Shown here: in pieces, positions 1 to 13,950 of the stretch
Position numbering within the stretch: position 1 is the stretch's first letter
How the letters are laid out: the number at the start of each line of letters is the position of its first letter
Assembly (NCBI GenBank): GCA_035048815.1
Contig: JAUCBN010000005.1
Location: 15,278,517 to 15,342,516, forward strand
Direction of reading: 5' to 3'
DNA from: Abelmoschus esculentus
Lineage: Eukaryota > Streptophyta > Magnoliopsida > Malvales > Malvaceae
Length of the DNA: 64,000 nucleotides
Made by a program: the position numbers and the translations under genes
The notes under the pieces: model-generated
Databases searched by the model: none
What the model was told of the DNA's origin: nothing
What the model saw: the letters and a program-made list of their open reading frames with translations, nothing else

Positions 1-3000
1 CCTGTTATCATTTTGTTAGGATTAGAACGTGGATGTCTATAAAAAACGTTTATAGAGAATCCGTTTGAATTTTAACCTAGTAAAAAGCTGAAAATTTTAG
101 AATAATCTGTATAATTTTGTTCAAAAGTCCATATTTAACTATTTGGAATCATAAATTTTGATTTAAAAACATCTTGTTTTCGTTTTGTTGGGATTAAAAT
201 GTGCTTGTCTAAAAAGGCTTTATAGAGAATCTGTTTAAATTTTAACCGAGTAAAAAGCTAAAAATTTTAGAATAATCTGTATAATTTTGTTCAAAAGCCC
301 ATATTTAACTATTTGAACTCATAAAATTTGATTTAATAACATCTGGTTTTCGTTTTGTTGGGATTAGAACGTGGATGTCTAAAAAGGCTTTATAGATAAT
401 CCGTTCGAATTTTAACCAAGTAAAAAGCTGAAAATTTTAGATTACTCTGTATAATTTTGTTCAAAATCCCATAGTTTACTATTTGAACTCATAAAATTTG
501 ATTTAATAACATCTTGTTTTCGTTTTGTTGGGATTAGAACGTGGATATCTAAAAAGGCTTTATTGAGAATCCGTTCGAATTTTATCCGAGTAAAAAGTTG
601 AAAAGTTTAGAATCATCTGTATAATTTTGTTCAAAAGACCATAATTAACTATTTGAACTCATAAAATTTGATCTAATAACATCTTGTTATCGTTTTTTTG
701 GGATTAGAACGTGAATGTCTAATATGGCTTTATAGAGAATACGTTCGAATTTTAACCGAGTAAAATGATGAAAATTTTAGATTAATATGTATAATTTTGT
801 TCAAAAGCCCATATTTAACTATTTGAACTCATAAAATTTGATTTAATAACATCTTGTTATCATTTTGTTGGGATTAGAACATGGATGTCTATAAAGAGCC
901 TTTATTGAGAATCCGTTCGAATTTTAATCGAGTAAAAAGCAGAAAATTTTAGATTAAATTGTATAATTTTGTTTAAAATCCCATAGTTAACTATTTGAAG
1001 TCATAAAATTTGATTTAATAACATCTTGTTATCATTTTGTTGGGATTAGAACGTAGATATCTATAAAAAGCCTTTATAGAGAATCCGTTCGAATTTGAAC
1101 TTAGTAAAAAGCTGAAAATTTTAGAATAATCTGTATAATTTTGTTCAAAAGCCCATATTTAACTATTTGAACTCATAAAATTTGATTTAATAACATCTTG
1201 TTATCATTTTGTTGGGATTAGAACGTGGATGTCTAAAAAGGCTTTATAGAGAATCCGTTTGAATTTTAACCGAGTAAAAAGCTGAAAATTTTAGATTAAT
1301 CTGTATAATTTTGTTTAAAATCTCATAGTTAAATATTTGAACTCATAAAATTTGATTTAATAACATCTTGTTATCATTTTGTTGGGATTAGAACGTGGAT
1401 GTCTATAAAAAGCCTTTATAGAGAAACTGTTCGAATTTTAACTTAGTAAAAAGCTGAAAATTTTAGATTAATCCATATAACTTTGTTCGAAAGCCCATAT
1501 TTAACAATTTGAACCCATAAAATTTGATTTAATATCATCTTGTTTTCTTTTTGTTGGGATTAGAACGTGGAAGTCTAAAAATGCTTTATAAAGATTTTGT
1601 TCGAATTTTAACCGAGTAAACAGCTAAAAATTTTATATTAATCTGTATAATTTTGTTCAAAAGCCCATATTTAACTATTTGAAATCATAAAATTTTATTT
1701 AATAACATCTTACTACCATTTTGTTGGGATAAGAACGTGGATGTTTATAAAAAACCTTTATAGAGAATCTGTTCGAATTTTAACCTAGTAAAAAGCTGAA
1801 AATTTTAGAATAATCTGTATAATTTTGTTCAAAAGCCCATATTTAACTATTTAAACTCATAAAATTTTATTTAATAACATCTTGTTTTCGTTTTGTTGGG
1901 ATTAGAACGTGGATATCTAAAAAGGCTTTATAGAAAATCCGTTCGAATTTTAACAGAGTAAAAAGCTGGAAATTTTAGATTAATCTGTATAATTTTTTTC
2001 AAAAGCTCATAGTTAACTATTTGAACTAATAAAAGTTGATTTTATAACATCTGGTTTTCGTTTTGCTGGGATTAGAACGTGCATGTCTAAAAAGGCTTTA
2101 TTGAGAATCCGTTTGAATTTTAACTGAGAAAAAAGCTGAAAATTTTAGATTAATCTGTATAATTTTGTTCAAAAGCCCATATTTAACTATTTGAACTCTT
2201 AAATTTTGATTTAACAACATCTGGTTTTCGTTTTGTTGGGATTAAAACGTGCTTGTCTAAAATGGCTTAATAGAGAATCCGTTCAAATTTTAACCGAGTA
2301 AAAAGCTGAAAATTTTAGAATAATCTGTATAATTTTGTTCAAAAGCCCATATGTAACTATTTGAACTCATAATATTTGATGTAATAACATCTTGTTTTCG
2401 TTTTCTTGGGATTAAAACGTAGATGTCTAAAAAGTCTTTACAGATAATCCGTTCGAATTTTAACCGAGTAAAAAGCTGAAAATTTTAGATTAATCTGTAT
2501 AATTTTGTTCAAAATCCCATAGTTTACTATTTGAACTCATAAAATTTGATTTAATAACATCTGGTTTTCGTTTTGCTGGGATTAGAACATGCATATATAA
2601 AAAGGCTTTATTGAGAATCCGTTCGAATTTTAACCGAGTAAAAAGTTGAAAAGTTTAGAATCATCTGTATAATTTTGTTCAAAAGACCATAATTAATTAT
2701 TTGAACTTATAAAACTCGATCTAATAACACTTGTTATCATTTTTTTTGGGATTAGAACGTGGATGTCTAAAATGGCTTTATAGAGAATTCGTTCGAATCT
2801 TAACCGAGTGAAAAGCTGAAAATTTTAGATTAATCTGTATAATTTTGTTCAAAAGCACATATTTAACTATTTGAACTCATAAAATTTGATTTAATAACAT
2901 CTGGTTTTCGTTTTCTTGGGATTAGAATGTGGATGTCTATAAAAAGCCTTTATAGAGAATCCGTTCGAATTTTAACTTAGTAAAAAGCTGAAAATTTTAG

Positions 3001-6000
3001 ATTAATCTGTATAACTTTGTTCAAAAGCCCATATTTAACTATTTGAACTCATAAAATTTGATTTAATAATATCTTGTTTTCGTTTTGTTGAGATTAGAAC
3101 GTGGATATCTATAAAAAAACCTTTATAGAGAATCCGTTCGAATTTTAACCTAGTAAAAAGCTGAAAATTTTAAAATAATCTGTATAATTTTGTTCAAAAG
3201 CCCATATTTAACAATTTAAACTCATAAAATTTGATTTTATAACATCTGGTTTTCGTTTTGCTGGGATTTAAACGTGCATGTCTAAAAAGGCTTTATTGAG
3301 AATCCGTTTGAATTTTAACTGAGAAAAAAGCTGAAAATTTTAGATTAATCTGTATAATTTTGTTCAAAAGCCCATATTTAACTATTTGAACTCTTAAATT
3401 TTGATTTAACAACATCTGGTTTTCGTTTTGTTGGGATTAAAACGTGCTTGTCTAAAATGGCTTTATAGAGAATCCGTTCAAATTTTAACCGAGTAAAAAG
3501 CTAAAAATTTTAGAATAATCTGTATAATTTTGTTCAAAAGCCCATATTTAACTATTTGAACTCATAAAATTTGATTTAATAACATCTTGTTTTCGTTTTC
3601 TTGGGATTAAAACGTGGATGTCTAAAAAGTCTTTACAGATAATCCGTTCGAATTTTAACCGAGTAAAAAGCTGAAAATTTTAGATTAATCTGTATAATTT
3701 TGTTCAAAATCCCATAATTTACTATTTGAACTTATAAAATTTGATTTAATAACATCTGGTTTTCTTTTTGCTGGGACTAGAACATGCATATATAAAAAGG
3801 CTTTATTGAGAATCCGTTCGAATTTTAACCGAGTGAAAAGTTGAAAAGTTTAGAATCATCGGTATAATTTTGTTCAAAAGACCATAATTAACTATTTGAA
3901 CTTATAACACTCGATCTAATAACACTTGTTATCATTTTTTTGGGGATTAGAACGTGGATATCTAAAATGGCTTCATAGAGAATTCGTTCGAATCTTAACC
4001 GAGTAAAAAGCTGAAAATTTTAGATTAATCTGTATAATTTTGTTCAAAAGCACATATTTAACTATTTGAACTCATAAAATTTGATTTAATAACATCTGGT
4101 TTTCGTTTTCTTGGGATTAGAATGTGGATGTCTATAAAAAGCCTTTATAGAGAATCCGTTCGAATTTTAACTTAGTAAAAAGCTGAAAATTTTAGATTAA
4201 TCTGTATAACTTTGTTCAAAAGCCCATATTTAACTATTTGAACTCATAAAATTTGATTTAATAACATCTTTTTTTCGTTTTGTTGGGATTAGAACGTGGA
4301 TATTTATAAAAAACCTTTATAGAGAATCCGTTCGAATTTTAACTTAGTAAAAAGCTGAAAATTTTAGATTAATCCATATAACTTTGTTCGAAAGCCCATA
4401 TTTAACAATTTGAACCCATAAAATTTGATTTAATATCATCTTGTTTTCTTTTTGTTGGGATTAGAACGTGGAAGTCTAAAAATGCTTTATAGAGATTTTG
4501 TTCGAATTTTAACAGAGTAAAAAGCTGAAAATTTTAGATTAATTTGTATAATTTTGTTCAAAAGCCCATATTTAACTATTTGAACTCATAAAATTTGATT
4601 TAATAATATCTTGTTTTCGTTTTGTTGAAATTAGAACGTGGATATCTATAAAAAAACCTTTATAGAGAATCCGTTCGAATTTTAACCTAGTAAAAAGCTG
4701 AAAATTTTAAAATAATCTGTATAATTTTGTTCAAAAGCCTATATTTAACAATTTAAACTCATAAAATTTGATTTTATAACATCTGGTTTTCGTTTTGCTG
4801 GGATTTAAACGTGCATGTCTAAAAAGGCTTTATTGAGAATCCGTTTGAATTTTAACTGAGAAAAAAGCTGAAAATTTTAGATTAATCTGTATAATTTTGT
4901 TCAAAAGCCCATATTTAACTATTTGAACTCTTAAATTTTGATTTAACAACATCTGGTTTTCGTTTTGTTGGGATTAAAACGTGCTTGTCTAAAATGGCTT
5001 TATAGAGAATCCGTTCAAATTTTAACCGAGTAAAAAGCTAAAAATTTTAGAATAATCTGTATAATTTTGTTCAAAAGCCCATATTTAACTATTTGAACTC
5101 ATAAAATTTGATTTAATAACATCTGGTTTTCGTTTTGTTGGGATTAGAACGTGGATGTCTAAAAAGGCTTTATAGATAATCTGTTCGAATTTTAACCGAG
5201 TAAAAAGCTGAAAATTTTAGATTAATCTGTATAATTTTGTTCAAAATCCCATAGTTTACTATTTGAACTTATAAAATTTGATTTAATAACATCTGGTTTT
5301 CGTTTTGCTGGGATTAGAACATGCATATATAAAAAGGCTTTATTGAGAATCCGTTCGAATTTTAACCGAGTAAAAAGTTGAAAAGTTTAGAATCATCTGT
5401 ATAATTTTGTTCAAAAGACCATAATTAACTATTTGAACTTATAAAACTCGATCTAATAACACTTGTTATCATTTTTTTTGGGATTAGAACGTGGATGTCT
5501 AAAATGGGTTTATAGAGAATTCGTTCGAATTTTAACCGAGTAAAAAGCTGAAAATTTTAGATTAATCTATATAATTTTGTTCAAAAGCACATATTTAACT
5601 ATTTGAACTCATAAAATTTGATTTAATAACATCTGGTTTTCGTTTTCTTGGGATTAGAATGTGGATGTCTATAAAAAGCCTTTATAGAGAATCCGTTCGA
5701 ATTTTAACTTAGTAAAAAGCTGAAAATTTTAGATTAATTTGTATAACTTTGTTCAAAAGCCCATATTTAACTATTTGAACTCATAAAATTTGATTTAATA
5801 ACATCTTTTTTTCGTTTTGTTGGGATTAGAACGTGGATATTTATAAAAAACCTTTATAGAGAATCCGTTCGAATTTTAACCTAGTAAAAAGCTGAAAATT
5901 TTAAAATAATCTGTATAATTTTGTTCAAAAGCCCATATTTAAAAATTTAAACTCATAAAATTTGATTTAATAACATCTTGTTTTCATTTTGTTGGGATTA

Positions 6001-6249
6001 GAACGTGGATGTCTAAAAAGGCTTTATACAGAATCCGTTCAAATTTTAACAGAGTAAAAAGCTTAAAATTTTAGATTAATTTGTATAATTTTATTCAAAA
6101 GCCCATAGATAACTATTTGAACTCATAAAATTTGATTTAATAACATCTGGTTTTCGTTTTGTTGGGATTAGAACATGCATGTCTAAAAATGCTTTATTGA
6201 GAATCTGTTCGAATTTTAACCGAGTAAAAAGTTGAAAAGTTTATAATTA
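1..6249 (+). repeat. Satellite A array, 170-bp monomer, left block
   Basis: Head-to-tail tandem array of an AT-rich monomer of about 170 bp (range 168-172), roughly 36 copies. The landmark word AACATCTTG/AACATCTGG recurs near 168, 338, 508, 678 and 848. Conserved words per monomer are ATTTGAACTCATAAAATTTG, TTTTCGTTTTGTTGGGATTAG, GGCTTTATAGAGAATCCGTT, and TTGTTCAAAAGCCCAT. Monomers differ by scattered substitutions and 1-3 bp indels. Two loose variants are visible: one reads GTCTATAAAAAGCC, often with TTATCATTTTG upstream; the other reads GTCTAAAAAGGC, often with TTTTCGTTTTG. No gene is present. The monomer is close to nucleosome length, as in many plant centromeric satellites. That the array is centromeric is inference only. 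Confidence 0.97.
2046..5975 (+). repeat. Higher-order repeat of satellite A, about 1.2 and 1.5 kb units
   Basis: A block of differently marked monomers repeats as a group. The start marker (ATTTTATAACATCTGG, then a GCTGGGATT monomer with AACTGAGAAAAAAGC) occurs at 2,046, 3,241 and 4,778, so spacings are 1,195 bp (7 monomers) and 1,537 bp (9 monomers). Internal markers recur in the same order, for example ACATGCATATATAAAAAGG near 2,588, 3,782 and 5,329, and the CGATCTAATAACACTTG monomer near 2,710, 3,910 and 5,450. The middle unit carries two extra monomers. The right edge of the third unit is approximate. Confidence 0.85.
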
Positions 6250-9200
6250 TGTGACACCCCCACCCCGGGCCGGTAGGAAAGGGGCATTACTGGTCCTTGA
6301 GCACTCCGATAACCCGGCCCGAACAATGGTTTACCAACTTAACTTAACATGAAAGTACCGATTTTAGGGGTAAATTAAAACTTTTCCTATTACTGGGCCT
6401 AAAAACCACTTAGCAACTGATATTCACTGCTAAACATTCCCGAAACTTATTGTTCATTCAATAATTCTATAATTCATTTATCCATTCCATATAACAATAT
6501 CAATAGTTTGTTCCATTTCATACCATAACATGTAATCCATTACAAAATATACATACATATTAAACGTATCAAATATGTCATCATTCTTAAGTTATACAAA
6601 TTTAAGTCCCAAGCTACCAAAGTGATTCACTATATACATCCGTCTAAAGTAATCAAAATGCATGGTCTAACAAAACAAGACTAGCCACCATTAGGAGATT
6701 TCAAAAAAACAAAAACATACGTGGCTTGTACTGCTGCTGATCCGAACGACGGGAATCCGGGACCGAGCTATTAACCGATCGACCTGAAATGTTTGGGAAG
6801 AGCGAAGGGACCGGGGGTAAGTACATAAGGTACTTAGTGAGATAACAAAAAAAAATCAAAACAATCCAAGACAATCCAAGCATGTATCATATGCCAAGTT
6901 AAGTTCACATATACCATAACATACCAAGTTCAAGTACACATTTACCAAATTCAATGTATAACAATTCAATCCAAGGTTCAACATGTGACAATCCGATTAC
7001 ACGTATCAATTTAATATTCACTATATGACAATCCATATACATGTAACAATCCAATGTTCAATATATGACAATCCAGATAAATGTAACAATCCAATGTTCA
7101 ATATATGACAATCCAAATTCATGTAACAATCCAATGAGTAATATGCCAATAACAAGTGCATTTTCATAACAAGTAATCATGCTTGCATTTTAACTAACAA
7201 TTATAGTGCAATTTAAATTCAAGTTAATTAAATCATTACAACCACCTTGGTATTTAGCTAGAAGATAATCGAATCTCCAACCAACTATCACCACAATATG
7301 CACCTATAGTGCTGGTCAAACCCTCCTACTGTCGCCAATGACCAAAAACGTACCCTTCGTCTGTCGCCAATAAGGGCCAATTGCCCCGGACCGAAGTCCT
7401 ACCCGATACAATGAGCTCTAGATTCTAAGGCATGCCTTCCTATCTAACTAACAAGCTACCAAGGTTATCGATTATCAATTTAAGCATATCAATCTAATAT
7501 TCAATATCATTTCAATAACACGGTCCTCATAGACCAAGCCTCTAGGCCATTGTGTCTAGGCTCATAAGAATTCATTTCATGACATTTCATATACATTTCA
7601 TTAAACATGCTAAGCACAAGCAAAATCAGAACTTTAATTGCATGGAACAAATGCGTGTACACGTACCTTGCATCCCAAGCTTAAGCATGCCATTCATACC
7701 TTGGCATATGCAATGCATGGGTATGAACAAACCAAAACAAATACTTAACAAGCAATTCATATTCAATCAACATGCTAACAAATAACACGGCATCAAGCAA
7801 GTTTTCATAGCATTTCACTCTCCCTTTAAAGATTAGCCAAGTTTGTATTAAGTCATATTTCATACCGGTTTAATCATAAACAATTAAAAAAAATCAGAAT
7901 TGGGTTAGGACCTAGTCCCAACCCCAAAGAAAGTCACACTCACAAACAATCCAAGCGAAACTCCTAGGGATTATGGATGATTGACCCCTTGCTCCTTCTT
8001 TTGGCAAGCTCTTGCCTCAGCTCTTCCTCACTATACAATTCTTTAGAAGCCTCTAAAATACACAAAAGCACTGACACATCATCAAAATACATTCGAACTA
8101 CACATTTCATAATTAACAACTCCAAAACAACCAAAACAGTAAGGTTATATTCCTGGACAGATTGTACAATGCTCACTAAACTATTTTTATCTTTTGATCC
8201 ACATGTCCAAAAATTGTCCACTTTACCTCGTTGGAAAGCTAACGAAACCATATTTTGAACCATCTAAAGCTTGAATTTTTCCTACGAACCCATCAATACC
8301 AGTTTTCAATTTAAAGACAAGGCAGTGCTGTTTCGGGACAGTCTGGACCAATCTTTTTGTTTCTCTTATATCTCCTAATTTAAAAGGGCAAACGAGGTGA
8401 GGTTTTTTTCTAATTAAACTAGACTCATCCAAGTTCTAGAATTCTCAATTTCAGACCTAAATTCCTTGCACATTATTTTAGGGAATTTTTTGAAGCTACT
8501 GTCCAGAACAGGGCGTATTCTGGACAGATTTTACCTACATCAATTCTAGCTCAAGATTCATCAACCTAATCACCAATTCAACTCATTCAACACTTGTAAA
8601 CTTTAGTAGACTCAATTTCAAGAACATTTTACATACAAACATTTTCAATTTGGCATTTAAATAGAGTTTTCAGCTCAATCCATGAAGCTACTAAAATATC
8701 ACCTATAAGCTAGTCCAAAGCACTTTACCAATTCTAACACTTCCTTTCCTTCATCTTTTCAACCAAAACACCTACAATTTAATTTCCTCACTCTTAAAAC
8801 ATTATCCTATGAATTAAATATTAAATTTCTAGATTCAACCAAAACAAATAAGTCCACCAACTTCTCAATTCTTGCAAAACAGTCCAAAATCACATTTATC
8901 ACTTAATTTCCTAGAAACAAGTTTCTCATGCTTCTTTTCACCCCAAATCAATCCACATATGAATATTTTAATCATCCTAACATCAAAACCCTTCCTAAAT
9001 TTAACCATAAATCAGTCCCTACAATTTCCAAACCCATGCAACTTAGTCCTTAAGCTCAAAAACTCAACAAATGTAACAACATAAATTTTCCAGCAACATG
9101 TATTCAACTTTTAACTTAAAAATAAATTAACTATGAACACTATATTAAATTTTCAGCCATGGAATTTAAGCTAACAACCTTCAACTTCATTTTAACTAAG

Positions 9201-9690
9201 CTTAGAAGAAGAAAAATACCTTACCTTGCTTGTTTGACCTCCCTAATCAAGAATCTTGCTTCAAACCTTCAAAATCTCACTTAAAATCTCACATGCAAGG
9301 CAAGCAAATTTTTTTCTCTCAAGCTTCTCCCATGGCCGGCCAAGAGGAAAAGAAATGGGTGAAGAGGATGACAACTAGTATTTTCTCTCTCCCACTATCT
9401 CATATTTTATTATTTACCCCTTTTTCTTATTTTTTTTAATTCAAACAAAACTTTAACTAGGGGACAAGGGGGGCCCGGCCATATGGTATCTTGCCATGTG
9501 TCCAAGGTCACCAATTTCTTGAAAACTTACATGCAATCTCTCTTTTCTTGAATTTTCACTTTTTGGTCTTTTTTCAATTTGGCCTCTAATTTTCAAATTC
9601 ATTTAATTTAGTCACTGAATTTTAAATTTTATTAAGCTCTAATTTAATTTATTTAGTCCTTAACTTCTAGACTATGTTTAGGGTATTACA
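6250..9690 (-). mobile_element. 3' LTR of a Tekay/Del-type chromovirus, 3.44 kb
   Basis: Long terminal repeat of a minus-strand Ty3/gypsy element. On the plus strand it opens with TGTGACACCC and closes with GGGTATTACA. Read in the element's direction it is therefore TGTAATACCC...GGGTGTCACA, the TG...CA type typical of Tekay/Del chromoviruses, which often have LTRs of 2.5-4 kb. A purine tract and the polyprotein end follow directly to the right in the expected order. The left edge cuts a satellite A monomer cleanly at 6,249. The short open frames inside it have no recognisable domain and look like chance. The partner LTR is absent, so no target duplication can be checked. Confidence 0.88.
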
Positions 9691-9704
9691 ATTCTCCCCC
9701 CCCT
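9691..9704 (-). other. Polypurine tract of the Tekay-type element
   Basis: Immediately inside the LTR edge, the minus strand reads AGGGGGGGGAGAAT just before TGTAATACCC. This is the plus-strand DNA primer site of LTR retrotransposons. The upstream GAGGATGAATTTTCTTT context is the usual one in Tekay/Del elements. Confidence 0.88.
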
Positions 9705-9753
9705 AAAGAAAATTCATCCTCGAATTTATACCTGAAAGAAAAAGGTATGGGTA

Positions 9754-10831
9754 TTACTCCCGCATAGTCGCTTCCGGTTCCCACGTGGCTTCCTCTACCT
9801 TGTGGTTTGTCCAAAGAACTTTCACGAGAGGAACAGACTTATTTCGCAGCTTTCTGATTTCTCGGTCAAGAATTTGAACTGGTTCCTCTTCGTAAGATAA
9901 GTCCGGATTCAATTCCACATCCTTAGGTTCAAGAACATGTGAGGGATCCGATCTATACTTTCTGAGCATTGAGACATGGAAGACATTGTGAATCCTGTCA
10001 AATTCAGCAGGGAGTGCTAATCGGTAAGCCACGGGACCAATCCTCTCAATAATCTCGAAAGGCCCGATGAAACGAGGGCTAAGCTTGCCCCTCTTCCCAA
10101 ACCGAAAGATCTTCTTCCAGGGCGATACTTTCAGAAAGACTTTATCTCCCACGCTATACTGGATATCCCTCCTTTTGAGATCCGCATAAGATTTTTCCCT
10201 ATCAAAGGCCTGTTTCAATCTTGCATGAATAATCTTGACTTGCTCTTCAGTTTCCCGAAGCAACGGAGGCCCTAAAACTTTACTTTCACCCAACATAAAG
10301 GAGTTCTGCACCTCCTACCATATAAAGCTTCAAACGGGGCCATTTGAATGGAAGTCTGATAGTTGTTGTTATACACGAACTCCACAAGAGGTAAGGATTT
10401 CTTCCAGTACTTTCTGAAATCTACAATACAAGCTTGCAACATATCCTCAAGGACCTGAATAACTCTCTCAGATTGTCCATCAGTCTTAGGATGGAAAGCT
10501 GTACTCAAACGTACTCTAGTTCCCAAAGCTTCCTGTAATGATCTCCAGAACCGAGAGGTGGACTTAGAGTCTCGATCAGAGATGATAGAAGTGGGGATTC
10601 CATGTAGACGTACCATTTCACGAATATACAAATCAGCCAAGATATCTGAATTCATGTTTACTCTGATCGGGATGAAGTGAGCTGACTTAGTGAATCTGTC
10701 GACAATCACCCATATGGCATCATTCTTTCTCGGAGTTAACGGAAGACCCGTCACAAAGTCCATTGTGATCTTTTCCCATTTCCACTGAGGGATTTCGATT
10801 GGCTGAAGCAACCCAGCAGGGACTTGATGCT
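9754..10831 (-). pseudogene. Chromovirus integrase with C-terminal chromodomain, truncated and frameshifted
   Basis: 3' part of a Ty3/gypsy polyprotein. The first stretch (from about 10,829 down to 10,272) is the integrase core. It keeps the D,D,E motifs: first Asp in TMDFVTGLP, second in ISDRDSK, Glu in KTDGQSERVIQ. A frameshift within the 40-bp overlap at 10,272-10,311, after YGRRCRTPLCW, moves the frame to 10,311-9,754. That second stretch carries the integrase C-terminal domain (FIGPFEIIERIG, VFHVSMLRKY) and ends with a chromodomain (VLWTNHKVEEATWEPE). Chromodomains of this family direct integration to heterochromatin, consistent with the satellite setting. The reading frame is open right up to 10,831, where it stops abruptly against satellite A. 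All of gag, protease, reverse transcriptase, RNase H and the 5' LTR are missing. Confidence 0.92.
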
Positions 10832-11229
10832 ATTAACTATTTGAACTCATAAATTTTGATTTAATAACATCTTGTTTTCGTTTTGTTGGGATTAGAACGC
10901 GGATGTCTAAAAAGGCTTTATAGTGAATCCGTTTAAATCTTAACCGAGTAAAAACCTGAAAATTTTAAATTAATTTGTATAATTTTGTTCAAAAGCCCAT
11001 ATTTAACTATTTGAATGCATAAAATTTGATTTAATAACAGCTTGTTTTCGTTTTTTTAGGATTAGACCGTGGATGTCTAAAAAGGCTTTATAGAGAATCC
11101 CTTCGAATTTTAACCGAGTAAAAAGCTGAAAATATTAGATTAATTTATATAATTTTGTTTAAAAGCCCATATTTAACTATTTGAACGCATAAAATTTGAT
11201 TTAATAACATTTTGTTATCATTTTGTTGG

Positions 11230-13950
11230 GATTAGAATGTGGATGTCTATAAAAAGCCTTTATTGAGAATCGTTCGAATTTTAATCGAGTAAAAAGCAGA
11301 AAATTTTAGATTAAACTGTATAATTTTTTTCAAAAGCCCATAGTTAACTATTTGAACTCATAAAATTTGATTTAATAACATCTTGTTTTCGTTTTGCTGG
11401 AATTAGAATGTACATGTCTAAAAAGGCTTTATTGAGAATCCGTTCGAATTTTAACCGAGTAAAAAGCTGAAAATTTTAGATTAATCTATATAAGTTTGTT
11501 CAAAAGCCCATATTCAACTATTTGAACTCATAAAATTTGATTTAATAACATCTTGTTATCATTTTGTTGGGATTAGAACGTGGATGTCTATAAAAAACCT
11601 TTATAGAGAATCCGTTTGAATTTTAACCGAGTAAAAAGCTAAAAATTTTAGAATAATCTGTATAATTTTGTTCAAAAGCCCTTATTTAACCATTTGAACT
11701 CATAAAATTTGATTTAATAACATCTTATTTTCGTTTTGCTGGGATTAGAACGTGGATGTCTAAAAAGGCTTCATAGAGAATTCGTTCGAATTTTAACCGA
11801 GTAAAAAGCAAAAAATTTTAGATTAATCTATATAATGTTGTTTAAAATCCCATAGTTAACTATTTGAACTCATAAAATTTGATTTAAAAACATCTTGTTA
11901 TCATTTTGTTGGGATTAGAACATGGATGTCTATAAAAAGCCTTTATAGAGAATCCGTTCGAATTTTAACTTAGTAAAAAGCTGAAAATTTTAGATTAATT
12001 TGTATAACTTTGTTCAAAATCCCATATTTAACTATTTCAACTAATAAAATTTGATTTAATAACATCTTGTTTTCGTTTTGTTGGGATTAGAACGTGGGTG
12101 TCTAAAAAGGCTTTATAGAGAATCTGTTCGAATTTTAACCGAGTAAACAGCTAAAAATTATAGATTAATCTGTCTAATTTTGTTTAAAATCCCATAGTTT
12201 ACTATTTGAACTCATAAAATTGGATTTAATAACATCTTGTTATCATTTTGTTGGGATTAGGACGTGGATGTCTATAAAAAACCTTTATAGCGAATCTGTT
12301 TGAATTTTAACCTAGTAAAAATCTGAAAATTTTAGAATAATCTATATAATTTTGTTCAAAAGCCCATATTTAACTATTTGAACTCATAAAGTTTGATTTA
12401 ATAACAACTTGTTTTCGTTTTGTTGGGATTAGAACGTGGATGTCTATAAAAAACCTTTATAGAGAATCCTTTCGAATTTTAACCTAGTAAAAAGCTGAAA
12501 ATTTTAGATTAATCTATATAATTTTATTCAAAAGCCCATATTTAACTATTTGAACTCATAAAATTTTATTTAATAATATTTTGTTATCATTTTGTTGGGA
12601 TTAGAAAGTGGATGTCTATAAAAAGCCTTTATTGAGAATCGTTCAAATTTTAATCGAGTAAAAAGCAGAAAATTTTAGATTAAACTGTATAATTTTTTTC
12701 AAAAGCCCATAGTTAACTATTTGAACTCATAAAATTTGATTTAATAACATCTTTTTTTCGTTTTGCTGGAATTTGAACGTACATGTCTAAAAAGGCTTTA
12801 TTGAGAATCCGTTCGAATTTTAACCGGGTAAAAAGCTGAAAATTTTAGATTAATCTATATAATTTTGTTCAAAAGCCCATATTTAACTATTTGAACTCAT
12901 AAAATTTGATTTAATAACATCTTGTTATCATTTTGTTGGGATTAGAACGTGGATGTCTATAAAAAACCTTTATAGAGAATCTGTTTGAATTTTAACCTAG
13001 TAAAAAGCTGAAAATTTTAGAATAATCTGTATAATTTTATTCAAAAGCCCTTATTTAACTATTTGAACTCATAAAATTTGTTATAATAACATCTTGTTTT
13101 CGTTTTGTTGGGATTAGAACGCGGATGTCTAAAAAGGCTTTATAGAGAATTCGTTCGAATTTTAACCGCGTAAAAAGCTAAAAATTTTAGATTAATCTAT
13201 ATAATTTTGTTTAAAATCCCATATTTAACTATTTGAACTCATAAAATTTGATTTAATAACATCTTGTTGTCATTTTGTTGGGATTAGAACGTGGTTGTCT
13301 ATAAAAAGCCTTTATAGAGAATCCGTTCGAATTTTAACTTAGTAAAAAGCTAAAAATTTTAGATTAATCTGTATAATTTTGTTCAAAAGCCCATATTTAA
13401 CTATTTGAACTCATAAAATTTTATTTAATAACATCTTGTAATCATTTTGTTGGGATTAGAACTTGGATGTCTATAAAAAACCTTTATAGAGAATCCGTTT
13501 GAATTTTAACCTAGTAAAAAGCTAAAAATTTTAGATTAATCTATACAACTTTGTTCAAAAGCCCATAGTTAACTATTTGAACTCATAAAATTTGATTTAA
13601 TAACATCTTGTTTTCGTTTTGTTGGGATTAGAACGTGGATGTCTAAAAAGACTTTATGGAGAATTTGTTTGAATTTTAACAGAGTAAAAAGCAAAAAATT
13701 TTAGATTAATTTGTATAATTTTGTTCAAAAGCTCATATTTAATTATTTAAACTCATAAAATTTGATTAATAACATCTTGTTATCATTTTGTTGGGATTAG
13801 AACGTGGATATCTAAAAAGGCTTTATAGAGAATCCGTTCGAATTTTAACCTAGTAAAAAGCTGAAAATTTTAGAATAATCTGTATAATTTTGATCAAAAG
13901 CTGATATTTAACTATTTGAACTCATAAAATTTGATTTAATAGCATCTTGT
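11230..13950 (+). repeat. 1.37-kb higher-order repeat of satellite A (8 monomers)
   Basis: A two-monomer signature recurs 1,369 bp apart, equal to 8 monomers. It is a monomer with TATTGAGAATCG, AGCAGAAAATTTTAG and TAAACTGTATAATTTTTTT, followed by one with GCTGGAATT and TACATGTCTAAAAAGG. The two copies place the GCTGG/AATT step at 11,400 and 12,770. The first half of the signature recurs once more near 15,150. Outer limits are approximate. Confidence 0.7.

Noticed and set aside
6701..9439. Small open frames within 6.7-9.4 kb
   Set aside because: They lie inside a well-bounded 3.44-kb LTR, fall on both strands and have no domain or codon bias.
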